Below, piece after piece: positions 31,745 through 40,196 of a stretch of DNA of 64,000 nucleotides; the first letter of the stretch is position 1, and every line of letters begins with the position of its first letter. Made by a program: the position numbers and the translations under genes. The stretch comes from Bacilli bacterium (GTDB lineage: Bacteria > Bacillota_I > Bacilli_A > RFN20 > CAG-826): positions 62,001-126,000 of the forward strand of contig JAFUEZ010000003.1 in NCBI GenBank assembly GCA_017470115.1. The letters are read 5' to 3'. The notes beneath the pieces are model-generated. The model was not told the DNA's origin. It ran no database searches and saw only the letters and a program-made list of their open reading frames with translations.

Positions 31745-31842
31745 TGGGTCATTTTGTTTAAAAATATGGGTCAGTTTAATTGGAAAATATGGGTCAGTTT
31801 TATTTACAAATATGGGTCAGTTTTATTGACAATTATGGGTCA
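31745..31842. repeat. Five tandem TGGGTCA units, probable IS21-family end remnant
   Basis: TGGGTCA starts at 31745, 31767, 31790, 31813 and 31836, spaced 22-23 bases, mostly within ATATGGGTCAGTTTTATT. Repeats of the terminal sequence near each end are a known feature of IS21-family elements. No istA/istB genes are present in the window, so this would be a solitary end. Confidence 0.5.
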
Positions 31843-31849
31843 GTTATTC

Positions 31850-31900
31850 AAAATTGGATAAAAAGAATTGTCCAGCATAGATTAGGTCTCTTCTGAAGTG
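31850..31900. repeat. Palindromic repeat copy R6 at the right island edge
   Basis: It contains AAAATTGGATAAAAAG, TTGTCCAGCATAGATTAGG and TCTCTTCTGAAGTG, matching the second half of R4 (CATAGATTAGGCCTCTTCGG) with a few changes. It lies just past the 3' end of the AraC gene and marks the boundary between island and glycan locus. Confidence 0.65.
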
Positions 31901-31949
31901 AACCCCAAAATGGACACTTCAATGAAATTGCCTATTTAATATACTAAAT

Positions 31950-32918
31950 TTAATTATCTTTAATTTCGATTTCTCCTTTATGAGAGAAATATCTAATTGT
32001 TTTATTTGCGTTATTTCTTTTGAATTCTTTTGGTGTCACACCTACATTCTTTTTAAATAAAGTAACAAATTGCTCTCTATTTCCAAAGCCACAAGATTTA
32101 GAAATTTCACTATTTGTAAGACTGCTATTTAAAAGCAAGTATTTCGCTTGGTTAAGCCTTTTTTCATTTATAAAAGCATGAATCGTCTTTCCATATTGAA
32201 GCTTAAATAATTTTTGCAAATAGACATTAGAAACTTTTACGTATTGAGAAATTTCATCAATATTTATTTTATTCATGAAACGCGAATTGATGTAAGTTGT
32301 AGCAGCATCAACATAGTGGATTCCAGTTTTATTATATCCTTCTGAAAAAGAACATTTTGCTAGATCGACAAATAGTTGAGTGGTTAATAATCCTAATTTA
32401 AAGGTACGTTCAGGAGAATCTTCTCTAGTCGCTTCTTTAATTATTGTTTCCATTAAAGAAAGGACGTTATTATCATCAATTAAAATATAAAAGTTTCGAT
32501 TGCTTCTTATAAATTTCTTTAATCTTTGATTGAGTTCCATTAATTGCGAAAGAGTGATACTAACTGAATTAACCATCGTTTCTAAGTTATTTAATGCTTT
32601 CTTTTTTGGAGTAGGAATGAATTCTAAGTTTAATATTTTTGTTGAGTAATCTACATTAGCAATCTTATGATAATATCCAGTATTAATGATAATGATGCAG
32701 TTTTTATTAATTGTGACTTTTGAAATGTTCTTATCGTTTTCATCTTGTTTATAATAAAAATCAAATGAACCTTCAGCACAATACATAAGTTCAATTTGTG
32801 GGTGTAAATGATAATCCATTTTAAAAGAAGGGTAAAACGTTTCAAAATACCAGTTTTCAAGAATCAATTTGTCATGAATTATCTCATTTAATCGCTTATA
32901 TTGAATGTTTTGATTCAT
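31950..32918 (-). CDS. AraC-family transcriptional regulator
   Basis: Probable sugar-sensing activator of the divergent glycan locus. Start chosen at the ATG of MNQNIQYKRLNE; an in-frame TTG lies five codons upstream. About 322 residues: an N-terminal cupin sensor (about 20-120; FKMDYHLHPQIELMYCAEGSFDF) and a C-terminal pair of helix-turn-helix motifs (NKINIDEISQYVKVSNVYLQKLFKLQYGKTIHAFINEKRL and SNSEISKSCGFGNREQFVTLFKKNVGVTPKEFKR). Upstream TGTTAAATA is an extended -10 ending five bases from the ATG, with no proper ribosome site, so it too may be leaderless. A 12-bp inverted repeat lies between it and the GH43 gene. Confidence 0.9.
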   Translation of the reverse strand: MNQNIQYKRLNEIIHDKLILENWYFETFYPSFKMDYHLHPQIELMYCAEGSFDFYYKQDENDKNISKVTINKNCIIIINTGYYHKIANVDYSTKILNLEFIPTPKKKALNNLETMVNSVSITLSQLMELNQRLKKFIRSNRNFYILIDDNNVLSLMETIIKEATREDSPERTFKLGLLTTQLFVDLAKCSFSEGYNKTGIHYVDAATTYINSRFMNKINIDEISQYVKVSNVYLQKLFKLQYGKTIHAFINEKRLNQAKYLLLNSSLTNSEISKSCGFGNREQFVTLFKKNVGVTPKEFKRNNANKTIRYFSHKGEIEIKDN

Positions 32919-32935
32919 ACCTATATTTAACAATA

Positions 32936-33057
32936 TTTAACATCTAATGTATAGAAAAAAGTTATTTTTTTCTAACAAAAACAAGTGAAAAAAATAATAT
33001 AATTAAAGTGTATTTATTGAATTTTGATTTTCTTTAATAAATAATTTAGATGTTAAA
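32936..33057. promoter_or_regulatory. Divergent control region with a 12-bp inverted repeat
   Basis: TTTAACATCTAA at 32936-32947 and its exact complement TTAGATGTTAAA at 33046-33057 flank the araC/GH43 intergenic space. A second TATTTAACA copy abuts the first. The rightward promoter has TATAAT at 32998-33003 but no -35 match, as expected for an activator-dependent promoter. The repeats are good candidates for the AraC-family regulator's sites. Confidence 0.6.
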
Positions 33058-33073
33058 AACAGAAAAAAGGCAT

Positions 33074-34204
33074 ATGAATAAATTTGTTTTAAAATTTTTT
33101 AGTATTTTTACAATTTTTGCCATCGCTAGTTGTGCAAAGGAACAACCTAACATAGTTGTTGAAGCTAATAATAACGATTATGAAAACCCTCTCGGTCAAT
33201 ATGTTGGAGGAGAAAAGAAGATTCCTTATATTGCCGATCCTTATGTAATTAGAGATGATGGCTATTTTTATCTTTATTCAACTCAAACAAACGTTTATAC
33301 ACCTAATTTAACTTTTAAAAGAGGACCTGTTTTAAAATCTATTGATTTACAAACTTGGGAATATGTTAGTGATGTTTTCCAATCATTTGTTCCTTCGTGG
33401 GGAACAAGTGGAGCAGGAGTATGGGCACCAACAGTTTTAAAAGTTAAAGATAAATGGAATTTCTATTATTCTTTATCAACAGGAGGAGATGAAAATCCTG
33501 GAATTGGTGTAGCAACATCTGATACACCTTATGGCCCTTGGACTCATTATGGAAAATTCTTTAATAGCAAAGAAATTGGCGTTACTAATTCAATAGATCC
33601 TCATGTATTTTATGATAACAATCAACTTTATATGGTCTTTGGAAGTTTTGGAGGATTAATTACTTTAATCGAATTAACTGATGATGGATTAGGTCTTAAA
33701 AATGGATTAGATTATCAAAAAGAAAATAAAATTGCTCTTGGTGGATATGAAGTTTTTGATACAAATAATTATGAAGCAAGCTTTATTAAAAAACATAAAG
33801 ATGAATATTATTTATTCCTTTCAACTGGCACCTGTTGTAGTGGAGCAAAATCTACTTACCAAGTAGTTGTTGCAAAATCTAAATCTTTAAAAGGACCTTA
33901 TTTAGATGCTAAAGGTAGAGACTTATTTGGTCCAAATAGAGGTGAAAAAGTAGTTGTTCCTTCAATGAGTGGAGCAATGGGAACTGGTCATTGCTGTTTA
34001 GTTGAAGATGATATTGGTGATACTTGGTTAGTTTACCACGGGTATGACACTGATAGTTGTGAAAGTAATAATAGAGTTTTATATATGGATAAATTGATCT
34101 GGGATGAAGAAACTGGTTTTCCTCACGTTCAAGATAGTAAAGCAACAAATCACCAAATTAATCACGGTCCATATATAAATATTTTGGAGAAAACAAATGA
34201 ATAG
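33074..34204 (+). CDS. Secreted GH43 lipoprotein, arabinanase-like (first copy)
   Basis: Five-bladed beta-propeller glycosidase, probably cleaving alpha-L-arabinose linkages outside the cell. The start at 33074 gives a lipoprotein signal MNKFVLKFFSIF ending in lipobox IASC; an upstream ATG at 33050 lacks sense as a signal start. The GH43 triad is visible: base Asp in YIADPYVIRDDG (about residue 55), modulator Asp in NSIDPHVFYD, acid Glu in NYEASFIKKH. WAPTVLKVKDKWNFYYS and GIGVATSDTPYGPW are typical of endo-arabinanase-type subfamilies. Its end overlaps the second GH43 start by 8 bases. The exact linkage is not certain. Confidence 0.87.
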   Translation: MNKFVLKFFSIFTIFAIASCAKEQPNIVVEANNNDYENPLGQYVGGEKKIPYIADPYVIRDDGYFYLYSTQTNVYTPNLTFKRGPVLKSIDLQTWEYVSDVFQSFVPSWGTSGAGVWAPTVLKVKDKWNFYYSLSTGGDENPGIGVATSDTPYGPWTHYGKFFNSKEIGVTNSIDPHVFYDNNQLYMVFGSFGGLITLIELTDDGLGLKNGLDYQKENKIALGGYEVFDTNNYEASFIKKHKDEYYLFLSTGTCCSGAKSTYQVVVAKSKSLKGPYLDAKGRDLFGPNRGEKVVVPSMSGAMGTGHCCLVEDDIGDTWLVYHGYDTDSCESNNRVLYMDKLIWDEETGFPHVQDSKATNHQINHGPYINILEKTNE

Positions 34205-35363
34205 CAAGGTTTTTAATAAAATATTGTGTTTTTCTGTTATTAGTTTAGCTTTATTCTCATGTGGTAATAATAATGAAAATAAAGGTGAGGATCCTGTTCC
34301 TTCTGGTGAAAGAAAATATAAAACTGAAAAATATAAAAATACATTAAAGTTTCACAAACAAGATGGATCAGAATATTTTGTAGGTTGTGCAGATCCAGAT
34401 ATTTATAGAGATGATGAAACTGGTTATTTTTACATGTATTGCACAAATACTTCCTGCGAGATGGGAAAAATAGGTGTGAAATACGATAAAGGACCTATTT
34501 TTAGAAGTAAGAATCTAGCAGATTGGACATGGGTTGGAAGTGTATTTGAAGATTCTCCTTCGGCTTTAGATTGGCACGATAAAAATGCTGGAGTTTGGGC
34601 TCCTTGTGTAGTTAAAGTTGGCAAAAAATACAATTATTATTACTCATTATCACTTTGGGGAGATGAAAATCCAGGAATTGGTGTTGCAACATCTGACACT
34701 CCTTATGGACCTTGGAAGCATTATGGAAAACTCCTTGATTATAAGTCAACTGGCGTAAAAAACGGAATCGATCCTTATGTCATGTATGTTGGTGAAGAAC
34801 TTTATATTGTTTGGGGAAGCTTTTTTGGAATTGCTACAACACTTTTAACTGATGATGGAACAGAAGTATTTTATGGAAGCGATGTTAAAAATCACATTAC
34901 ATATTTAATTGATGATAATACTGATGGCAGTATGAATGTTGATATAAATTATGAAGGAAGTTATATTGTGCCTCATAACAATAAATTATACTATTTTGGT
35001 TCTCAAGGAACCTGTTTAAGTGGAGTTGAATCTACTTATAAAGTAAAGGTTGGAGTTGCAGATAAATTCCTTGATAAATTTAAAGATCATAATGGAAAAT
35101 TGCTTTCTCAAGAGCCATATGGAGATACATGTATTGCTCCTAGTGACAAAGTCGTAGGTGTAGGACACAATTGTGTTGTAAAAGATTTTAACGATGAATA
35201 TCGGCTTTTTTACCATGGTTATGATTTGAATGGAGAATATCCAACTGAAAGAGTGGTATTCATGGACAAATTATTATGGGACGAAAATGATATGCCTTAT
35301 GTGAAAGATAAGGTAGCTTCAATAAATGAAGAAAAAATAGGACCAACTATTGTTGATTTTTAA
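34197..35363 (+). CDS. Secreted GH43 lipoprotein, arabinanase-like (second copy)
   Basis: A 388-residue paralogue of the preceding enzyme, translationally coupled to it (overlapping ATG, ribosome site TTGGAG). Signal peptide with lipobox ALFSC. Catalytic residues: Asp in CADPDIYRDDETG, Asp in NGIDPYVMY, Glu in NYEGSYIVPHN. WAPCVVKVGKKYNYYYS and GIGVATSDTPYGPWKHYG repeat the pattern of the first copy. The pair probably arose by tandem duplication and may differ in chain-length or branch preference. The gene is followed after 12 bases by the ABC binding protein, with ribosome site AAGGAGG. Confidence 0.87.
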   Translation: MNSKVFNKILCFSVISLALFSCGNNNENKGEDPVPSGERKYKTEKYKNTLKFHKQDGSEYFVGCADPDIYRDDETGYFYMYCTNTSCEMGKIGVKYDKGPIFRSKNLADWTWVGSVFEDSPSALDWHDKNAGVWAPCVVKVGKKYNYYYSLSLWGDENPGIGVATSDTPYGPWKHYGKLLDYKSTGVKNGIDPYVMYVGEELYIVWGSFFGIATTLLTDDGTEVFYGSDVKNHITYLIDDNTDGSMNVDINYEGSYIVPHNNKLYYFGSQGTCLSGVESTYKVKVGVADKFLDKFKDHNGKLLSQEPYGDTCIAPSDKVVGVGHNCVVKDFNDEYRLFYHGYDLNGEYPTERVVFMDKLLWDENDMPYVKDKVASINEEKIGPTIVDF

Positions 35364-35375
35364 GGAGGTTTTTAT

Positions 35376-36869
35376 ATGAAACTTAAGAAAATTTTAGCTG
35401 TTAGTTTAATTGGATTATGCTCTTTAGCAACAACTTCTTGTAATCAAGGAGGCGGAGATGGTGAATTGTCTGGTGATGGAGACATTACTTATGATGCAAA
35501 CGGTGAAGTTGTTTACGATAATGTAAAACTTAAAATGTGGAGTGTCACTACAGGAGATGATGCCGGAACACAAGATCAAATTGTTAATACTTTTAATGAA
35601 ATGTATAAAGGATTAATTAATGTAGAAGTTGAACATTATTCTAGATATGATTTAGAAACTCTTCTCCAAAATACAATTCAATTCGATACTCAAAACGCCC
35701 CTGATGTTTTGTTTAATCATGGTTCAAGAACTAGTGAATATAATTCTAGAGGACGGTTAAATGAAGTCGATTTCTTCTTTGAAAAAAGTAAAGCAGCTTT
35801 TGATAAAGCCGATTTTGCCCCATCATTACTTGAAAGTGTAACAATTGGTAATAAGGCATATGGCGTTCCGATTGATTGCCACTCAGCAATGATGTGTGTA
35901 AGAAAAGATATCTTAGAAAAGAACAACTTAAAAATACCTCAAAATTATCAAGAATTAGTAGAAGTATGTGATCAAGCAGCCACACTTGCTAAAAATAATA
36001 ACCTCTGGATAAGAGGAGAAAATAGTGATGGTTTTGGTGCTATTGAATGGCATAAAGCTTCAACTGCAACAAATTATACTGCATTCCCAATTTCATTTGG
36101 GGATATGTGGGTCCATGAATTTGTTTCATATACTGCAGCTATTCAAAATGGTGGAAAAATTGTAGCAAATGATGAAAAACCTGCTTGGAATAGTGAAGAA
36201 ACAGCAAAAGGTTTAGGTGTTTTAAGAGATTGGATTTTTCCTTCATCAACATCGACAAATAAAAATGCTATGAGTAAAGATTATGGTTCATCTTATGACG
36301 TTGGTGATGCTCCATTTAATAAAGGTGAATGTATATTTAAACTACAAGGTCCATGGGCATGGCAAAAAGAAGTTCAAACTTTTGATGCTTTATTAGCTAA
36401 AGATGGCGGAAGTAATAACATTACAACCATGAATTTAGGAAGGATGTTTGCTCTTGATCAATCAAAAGATTATGCTTCCAAAATTAAAGGTGAAGGGCAC
36501 GCAATTACTTTATTAAAACATGTGAAGAGTTATACAAAATGTTGTGCTGCAACAGTATTTATGGACTACATGGCAAATTATAGTGGAATTGAATGGGCAA
36601 AAAGAGGTCATATCCCTGCTTTAAAATCTGTTACTTTATCTGATGAATATAAATCTGATTCAGCTTATGAAAAATATGTTAAGAACTGGGGAAGTCCAGA
36701 AGATTATGTAGTTGTACCACCAACAAAATATTATTCATATGTTGATTCATATTTTAAAGGTGCTGTTCAAAAAGCAATTTCTTCAGCTCATAAAGATAAA
36801 AATATCAAAGATATTTTAGATAAAGAATACAAAGATTGTTTGGATTATATTGAATTATATTCTGAGTAA
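35376..36869 (+). CDS. Sugar ABC transporter substrate-binding lipoprotein
   Basis: Extracellular solute-binding protein of the carbohydrate uptake type 1 family. 497 residues; signal peptide with lipobox ATTSC (Cys about 22). The mature part begins VKLKMWSVTTGDDAGTQDQIVNTFNEMYKGLINVEVEHYSR, the usual first lobe, with NAPDVLFNHGSRTSEY and GVPIDCHSAMMCVRKDILEKNNLKIPQNYQEL further on. It lies directly upstream of two permease genes and an ATPase, so it delivers oligosaccharides, presumably those released by the GH43 lipoproteins. Confidence 0.92.
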   Translation: MKLKKILAVSLIGLCSLATTSCNQGGGDGELSGDGDITYDANGEVVYDNVKLKMWSVTTGDDAGTQDQIVNTFNEMYKGLINVEVEHYSRYDLETLLQNTIQFDTQNAPDVLFNHGSRTSEYNSRGRLNEVDFFFEKSKAAFDKADFAPSLLESVTIGNKAYGVPIDCHSAMMCVRKDILEKNNLKIPQNYQELVEVCDQAATLAKNNNLWIRGENSDGFGAIEWHKASTATNYTAFPISFGDMWVHEFVSYTAAIQNGGKIVANDEKPAWNSEETAKGLGVLRDWIFPSSTSTNKNAMSKDYGSSYDVGDAPFNKGECIFKLQGPWAWQKEVQTFDALLAKDGGSNNITTMNLGRMFALDQSKDYASKIKGEGHAITLLKHVKSYTKCCAATVFMDYMANYSGIEWAKRGHIPALKSVTLSDEYKSDSAYEKYVKNWGSPEDYVVVPPTKYYSYVDSYFKGAVQKAISSAHKDKNIKDILDKEYKDCLDYIELYSE

Positions 36870-36915
36870 ATTTCAAAAAATATTGAGGTTTTGCAGGGTT
36901 ATTTGAATTTTGTAT

Positions 36916-37890
36916 ATGGAAAAACTTGTAAATTTAAAAGAATTTGCTAGAAAGAAAGAAAAAAGAAAATCTACATTTCTTAAATTTTTGAATGTAGGTA
37001 GTTTTCTTGGTCCATATACAATTTCATTCTTTATGTTTTTTGTTTTTCCTCTCGTGCTAGGAATTATAATGTCTTTTTCAAAATTTAAATCGACATCAAT
37101 TATGCCTTCACAAATCGGAACAATTGATAATTATGCTGTGCTTTTTAAAGATAGTGCTATAGCTAGAGATTTTTGGAAATCAGTTTGGACAACTTTTAAA
37201 TTCTGTTTATGTGTTGTTCCTTTATCTATCCTAATTCCTCTTGGATTGGCATTACTTGTTAACACAAAACCACCTTTTTATAAATTCTTTAGAGCGGCAA
37301 TTTATTTACCAGGAATTTTCCCTTTAACTTCAACAGGCCTTATTCTTATGAGATTATTTGATTCTCATTATGGCTTTGTAAATTCAATTTTTAATTTAAC
37401 TATTGATTGGTTTGGGGATGTAGCAAGTTGTTGGTTTATTATTGGACTATTCTGTGTGTGGTGTGGAATTGGTGGTAATTTCATTATTTTCTGTGCTGGA
37501 CTTGAAAACGTTGATAAATCTTTATATGAAGCATCAGATGTTGATGGTTGTGGCAAATTTAAAAAATTTTTACATGTCACATTACCAGCAATTAAACCTC
37601 AATTATTCTTAAATTTATTTACAACTTTCATTGGTTATATGAATGTTTATGGACAAATTTATATGCTTGCAAGTAATAATCCTGATTTAGGAGAAATGAA
37701 ATCAGCAGTTTATAGAATTCAAGATTTGCTTGTTGGATCAAATCCAATGAGTTTTGGTTATGCGGCAGCAATGGGAATTTGCTTAGGCGTTTTAATTATT
37801 TTCATTTCGGTTATTCAACTTATTTTAAATAAAGAAAGGAAAGTTTCTAAACATGCAAAGAAGTTTGAAGCGCGGAAAGAAAGTAAGTAA
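36916..37890 (+). CDS. Sugar ABC transporter permease, MalF/UgpA-type
   Basis: One of two membrane subunits of the oligosaccharide importer. The ATG at 36916 is preferred over an in-frame TTG at 36910. 324 residues, with six predicted helices starting at about 28 (YTISFFMFFVFPLVLGIIMSF). The EAA loop that contacts the ATPase is EASDVDGCGKFKKFLHVTLPAIKP, about residues 195-220. Its end overlaps the next permease by 38 bases, showing coupling. Confidence 0.93.
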   Translation: MEKLVNLKEFARKKEKRKSTFLKFLNVGSFLGPYTISFFMFFVFPLVLGIIMSFSKFKSTSIMPSQIGTIDNYAVLFKDSAIARDFWKSVWTTFKFCLCVVPLSILIPLGLALLVNTKPPFYKFFRAAIYLPGIFPLTSTGLILMRLFDSHYGFVNSIFNLTIDWFGDVASCWFIIGLFCVWCGIGGNFIIFCAGLENVDKSLYEASDVDGCGKFKKFLHVTLPAIKPQLFLNLFTTFIGYMNVYGQIYMLASNNPDLGEMKSAVYRIQDLLVGSNPMSFGYAAAMGICLGVLIIFISVIQLILNKERKVSKHAKKFEARKESK

Positions 37891-38746
37891 AATTTTAGCT
37901 TTTGTAATTTTACTTTTAGTTTCAGTAATCTTTTTACTTCCTTTGTTGTGGGGACTTTTTGGTTCTTTTAGAAGTCATGATGATTTTTATTTACATCCTG
38001 AATCATTCTTCCCATCAAAAATAAGTGCATTTACTTTCGATGGTTATGCTGAATTGTTCTCTAAGACCGAATATGTAAGTTCAGAAGCAAACGAATATTA
38101 TCCAATATGGAACTGGTTATTTAATTCGGTGATTGTCGCTTTTGGAGGAACAGTTATTTACTTAATTATTGCTTCGTTAGCAGCTTATGCATTTGTATTT
38201 TTGGATTTTAAATACGCAAATAAGATTTTTTATTTCTTAATTTGCACAATGACAATTCCAGGAATTATTTCTACAACTCCACAATTAATAAACATGAATT
38301 TACTTGGAGTTTATAAGACTTTACTTGGTTTAATTATTCCTTCATTTGGCGGAGTTTATGGTGTTTTCTTGATTAAACAATTCTTCACAGGAATTCCTAA
38401 AGATTTGATTGAAAACGCAAGAATTGATGGTGCATCAAATTTAAAAATTTTCTTAAAAGTCGTTTTGCCTTTAGGAAAATCAGCAATTTTTGTTGAAGGA
38501 TTATTTGGTTTTATGGGTGCGTGGAATGATGTTCAATGGGCACAATTGATTATTGGAAATGCTCCTAGAACTACTTGGACTTTAGCATATGGATTAAAAG
38601 TAATTTCAGATCAATGTGAATCATATGAAGCAATAACACTTTCTTTAGCTAGTGCAATTATTGCGATGATTCCAATATTTATCGTTTATTTAGTAGCTCA
38701 AAGCAAGATTATTGAAGGAGTTGCTAACACTGGCATTAAAAGGTAG
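37853..38746 (+). CDS. Sugar ABC transporter permease, MalG/UgpE-type
   Basis: Second membrane subunit. 297 residues; helices begin at residue 14 (ILAFVILLLVSVIFLLPLLWGLFGSF). The EAA-type loop is ENARIDGASNLKIFLKVVLPLGKSA at about 180-205. Ribosome site AAAGGAAAG lies within the preceding permease gene, with which it overlaps. TGATGCA-type MalG features such as WNDVQWAQLIIGN are present. It is followed by a dedicated ATPase. Confidence 0.93.
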   Translation: MQRSLKRGKKVSKILAFVILLLVSVIFLLPLLWGLFGSFRSHDDFYLHPESFFPSKISAFTFDGYAELFSKTEYVSSEANEYYPIWNWLFNSVIVAFGGTVIYLIIASLAAYAFVFLDFKYANKIFYFLICTMTIPGIISTTPQLINMNLLGVYKTLLGLIIPSFGGVYGVFLIKQFFTGIPKDLIENARIDGASNLKIFLKVVLPLGKSAIFVEGLFGFMGAWNDVQWAQLIIGNAPRTTWTLAYGLKVISDQCESYEAITLSLASAIIAMIPIFIVYLVAQSKIIEGVANTGIKR

Positions 38747-38754
38747 GACAATTT

Positions 38755-40185
38755 ATGGATGAAAATAAATTAGTTACAAAAGAAGAAGCAAAGAAAATCT
38801 TAAAAGAAAACAATAATCAATTAGTTGATTCATCAATTGATGCTTTTGTTAAGCTTGAAAATGTTAATAAAGTTTATCCTAATGGAGTCCATGCTGTTTA
38901 CGATTTCAATTTAGACATTAATAAAAATGAATTTATCGCACTAGTTGGTCCTTCTGGATGTGGAAAATCAACCACTTTAAGAATGATTGCAGGACTTGAA
39001 GAAATAAGTTCAGGAAATTTATATATAAACAAAGTTTTATCTAATTATTTAGAACCAAAAAATAGAAATATTGCGATGGTTTTCCAAAGTTATGCGCTTT
39101 ATCCTCAAATGTCAGTTTTCGATAATATCGCTTTTGGTTTGAAGATTCGTCATTTACCAAAAGAAGAAATTGAAAAGCGAGTTTATGAAGTTGCTGATAT
39201 TTTAGATTTAGGAAATTATTTAGATAGAAAGCCTAAAGAATTGAGTGGAGGACAAATGCAACGTGTTGCTTTAGGTAGAGCAATTGTTAGAAAAGCAGAT
39301 GTCTTTTTGATGGACGAACCACTTTCAAATTTAGATGCAAAATTAAGAGTCCAAATGAGAAGTGAAATCGTAAGAATTCACAAAGAAGTTAATGCTACAA
39401 CAATTTATGTCACTCACGATCAAATCGAAGCAATGACAATGGCCGATAAAATTGTTGTAATGAATAAAGGATTTATTCAACAAATTGGAAGCGCAAAAGA
39501 AATTTATAACCATCCAAATAATTTATTTGTTGCTACATTTATTGGTAATCCAATCATGAACATAATTAATTCTGAATATAAAAATAATGAAGTTAAAATA
39601 AATGATAATTTTGTTATTAAATTAGATTCTTCATTTAATTCAAAATATCTTGAATTTATTTCAAGTCAAATTAATAAATTAAACGAACAATTAGAAAATT
39701 TTGAAAACATGAATGATGAAGCAATCGAAATGATGAAAGCTTCTCAAATATATAAAAAGGAAGAAAAGAAAGTTATTCAAAAAGAAAACTTCATTTCGAA
39801 AATTAAGAATTTATTTAAGAAAAAAGATATTAAAAAGAACAAAGAACTTGAAAAAGAAAATATCAAAAACGAAATTTCCAATCTTCTTGAAAAATATAAA
39901 AATGCAGTTCAAGGTGCAAAAGTTAAAATTGGCATTAGACCTGAAAATATTCATTTAGCAAAAGCATTTAAAAATAAAAACGCTTCTCAAATTATCAAAG
40001 CAAAACCAAATCTAATTGAACTTTTAGGAAGTGAATATATTTTGCATTTTGATATTTTTAACACTGATTTACAAATGAAAATTCCTCAAAATGAAATTGA
40101 TAATTTTGATGAGGAACTTGATTTAGTCTTTGATTTATCAAAGATATACATTTTTGATGTTGAAAGCGGTTTAACCATTTATTAG
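38755..40185 (+). CDS. Sugar ABC transporter ATPase with an unusual coiled-coil insertion
   Basis: MalK/MsmK-type ATPase energising the importer. Walker A is GPSGCGKST (about residues 65-73), the Q loop MVFQSYALYPQMSVFDNIAFG, signature LSGGQMQRVALGRAIV, Walker B VFLMDEPLSNLDAKLR and the switch YVTHDQIEAMTM. At 476 residues it is about 100 longer than usual: a 30-residue acidic N-terminal extension, and a charged, coiled-coil-like block at about 290-385 (many K, E, N, I) inside the C-terminal regulatory domain before KVKIGIRPENIHL. Many Firmicutes share one ATPase among importers; here it is encoded with its permeases. Confidence 0.93.
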   Translation: MDENKLVTKEEAKKILKENNNQLVDSSIDAFVKLENVNKVYPNGVHAVYDFNLDINKNEFIALVGPSGCGKSTTLRMIAGLEEISSGNLYINKVLSNYLEPKNRNIAMVFQSYALYPQMSVFDNIAFGLKIRHLPKEEIEKRVYEVADILDLGNYLDRKPKELSGGQMQRVALGRAIVRKADVFLMDEPLSNLDAKLRVQMRSEIVRIHKEVNATTIYVTHDQIEAMTMADKIVVMNKGFIQQIGSAKEIYNHPNNLFVATFIGNPIMNIINSEYKNNEVKINDNFVIKLDSSFNSKYLEFISSQINKLNEQLENFENMNDEAIEMMKASQIYKKEEKKVIQKENFISKIKNLFKKKDIKKNKELEKENIKNEISNLLEKYKNAVQGAKVKIGIRPENIHLAKAFKNKNASQIIKAKPNLIELLGSEYILHFDIFNTDLQMKIPQNEIDNFDEELDLVFDLSKIYIFDVESGLTIY

Positions 40186-40196
40186 GAGGTATAAAA

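Noticed and set aside
31745-31842. CRISPR array (five TGGGTCA units)
   Set aside because: The period is only 22-23 bases and the intervening sequence is nearly the same in every unit, so these are tandem repeats rather than spacers.
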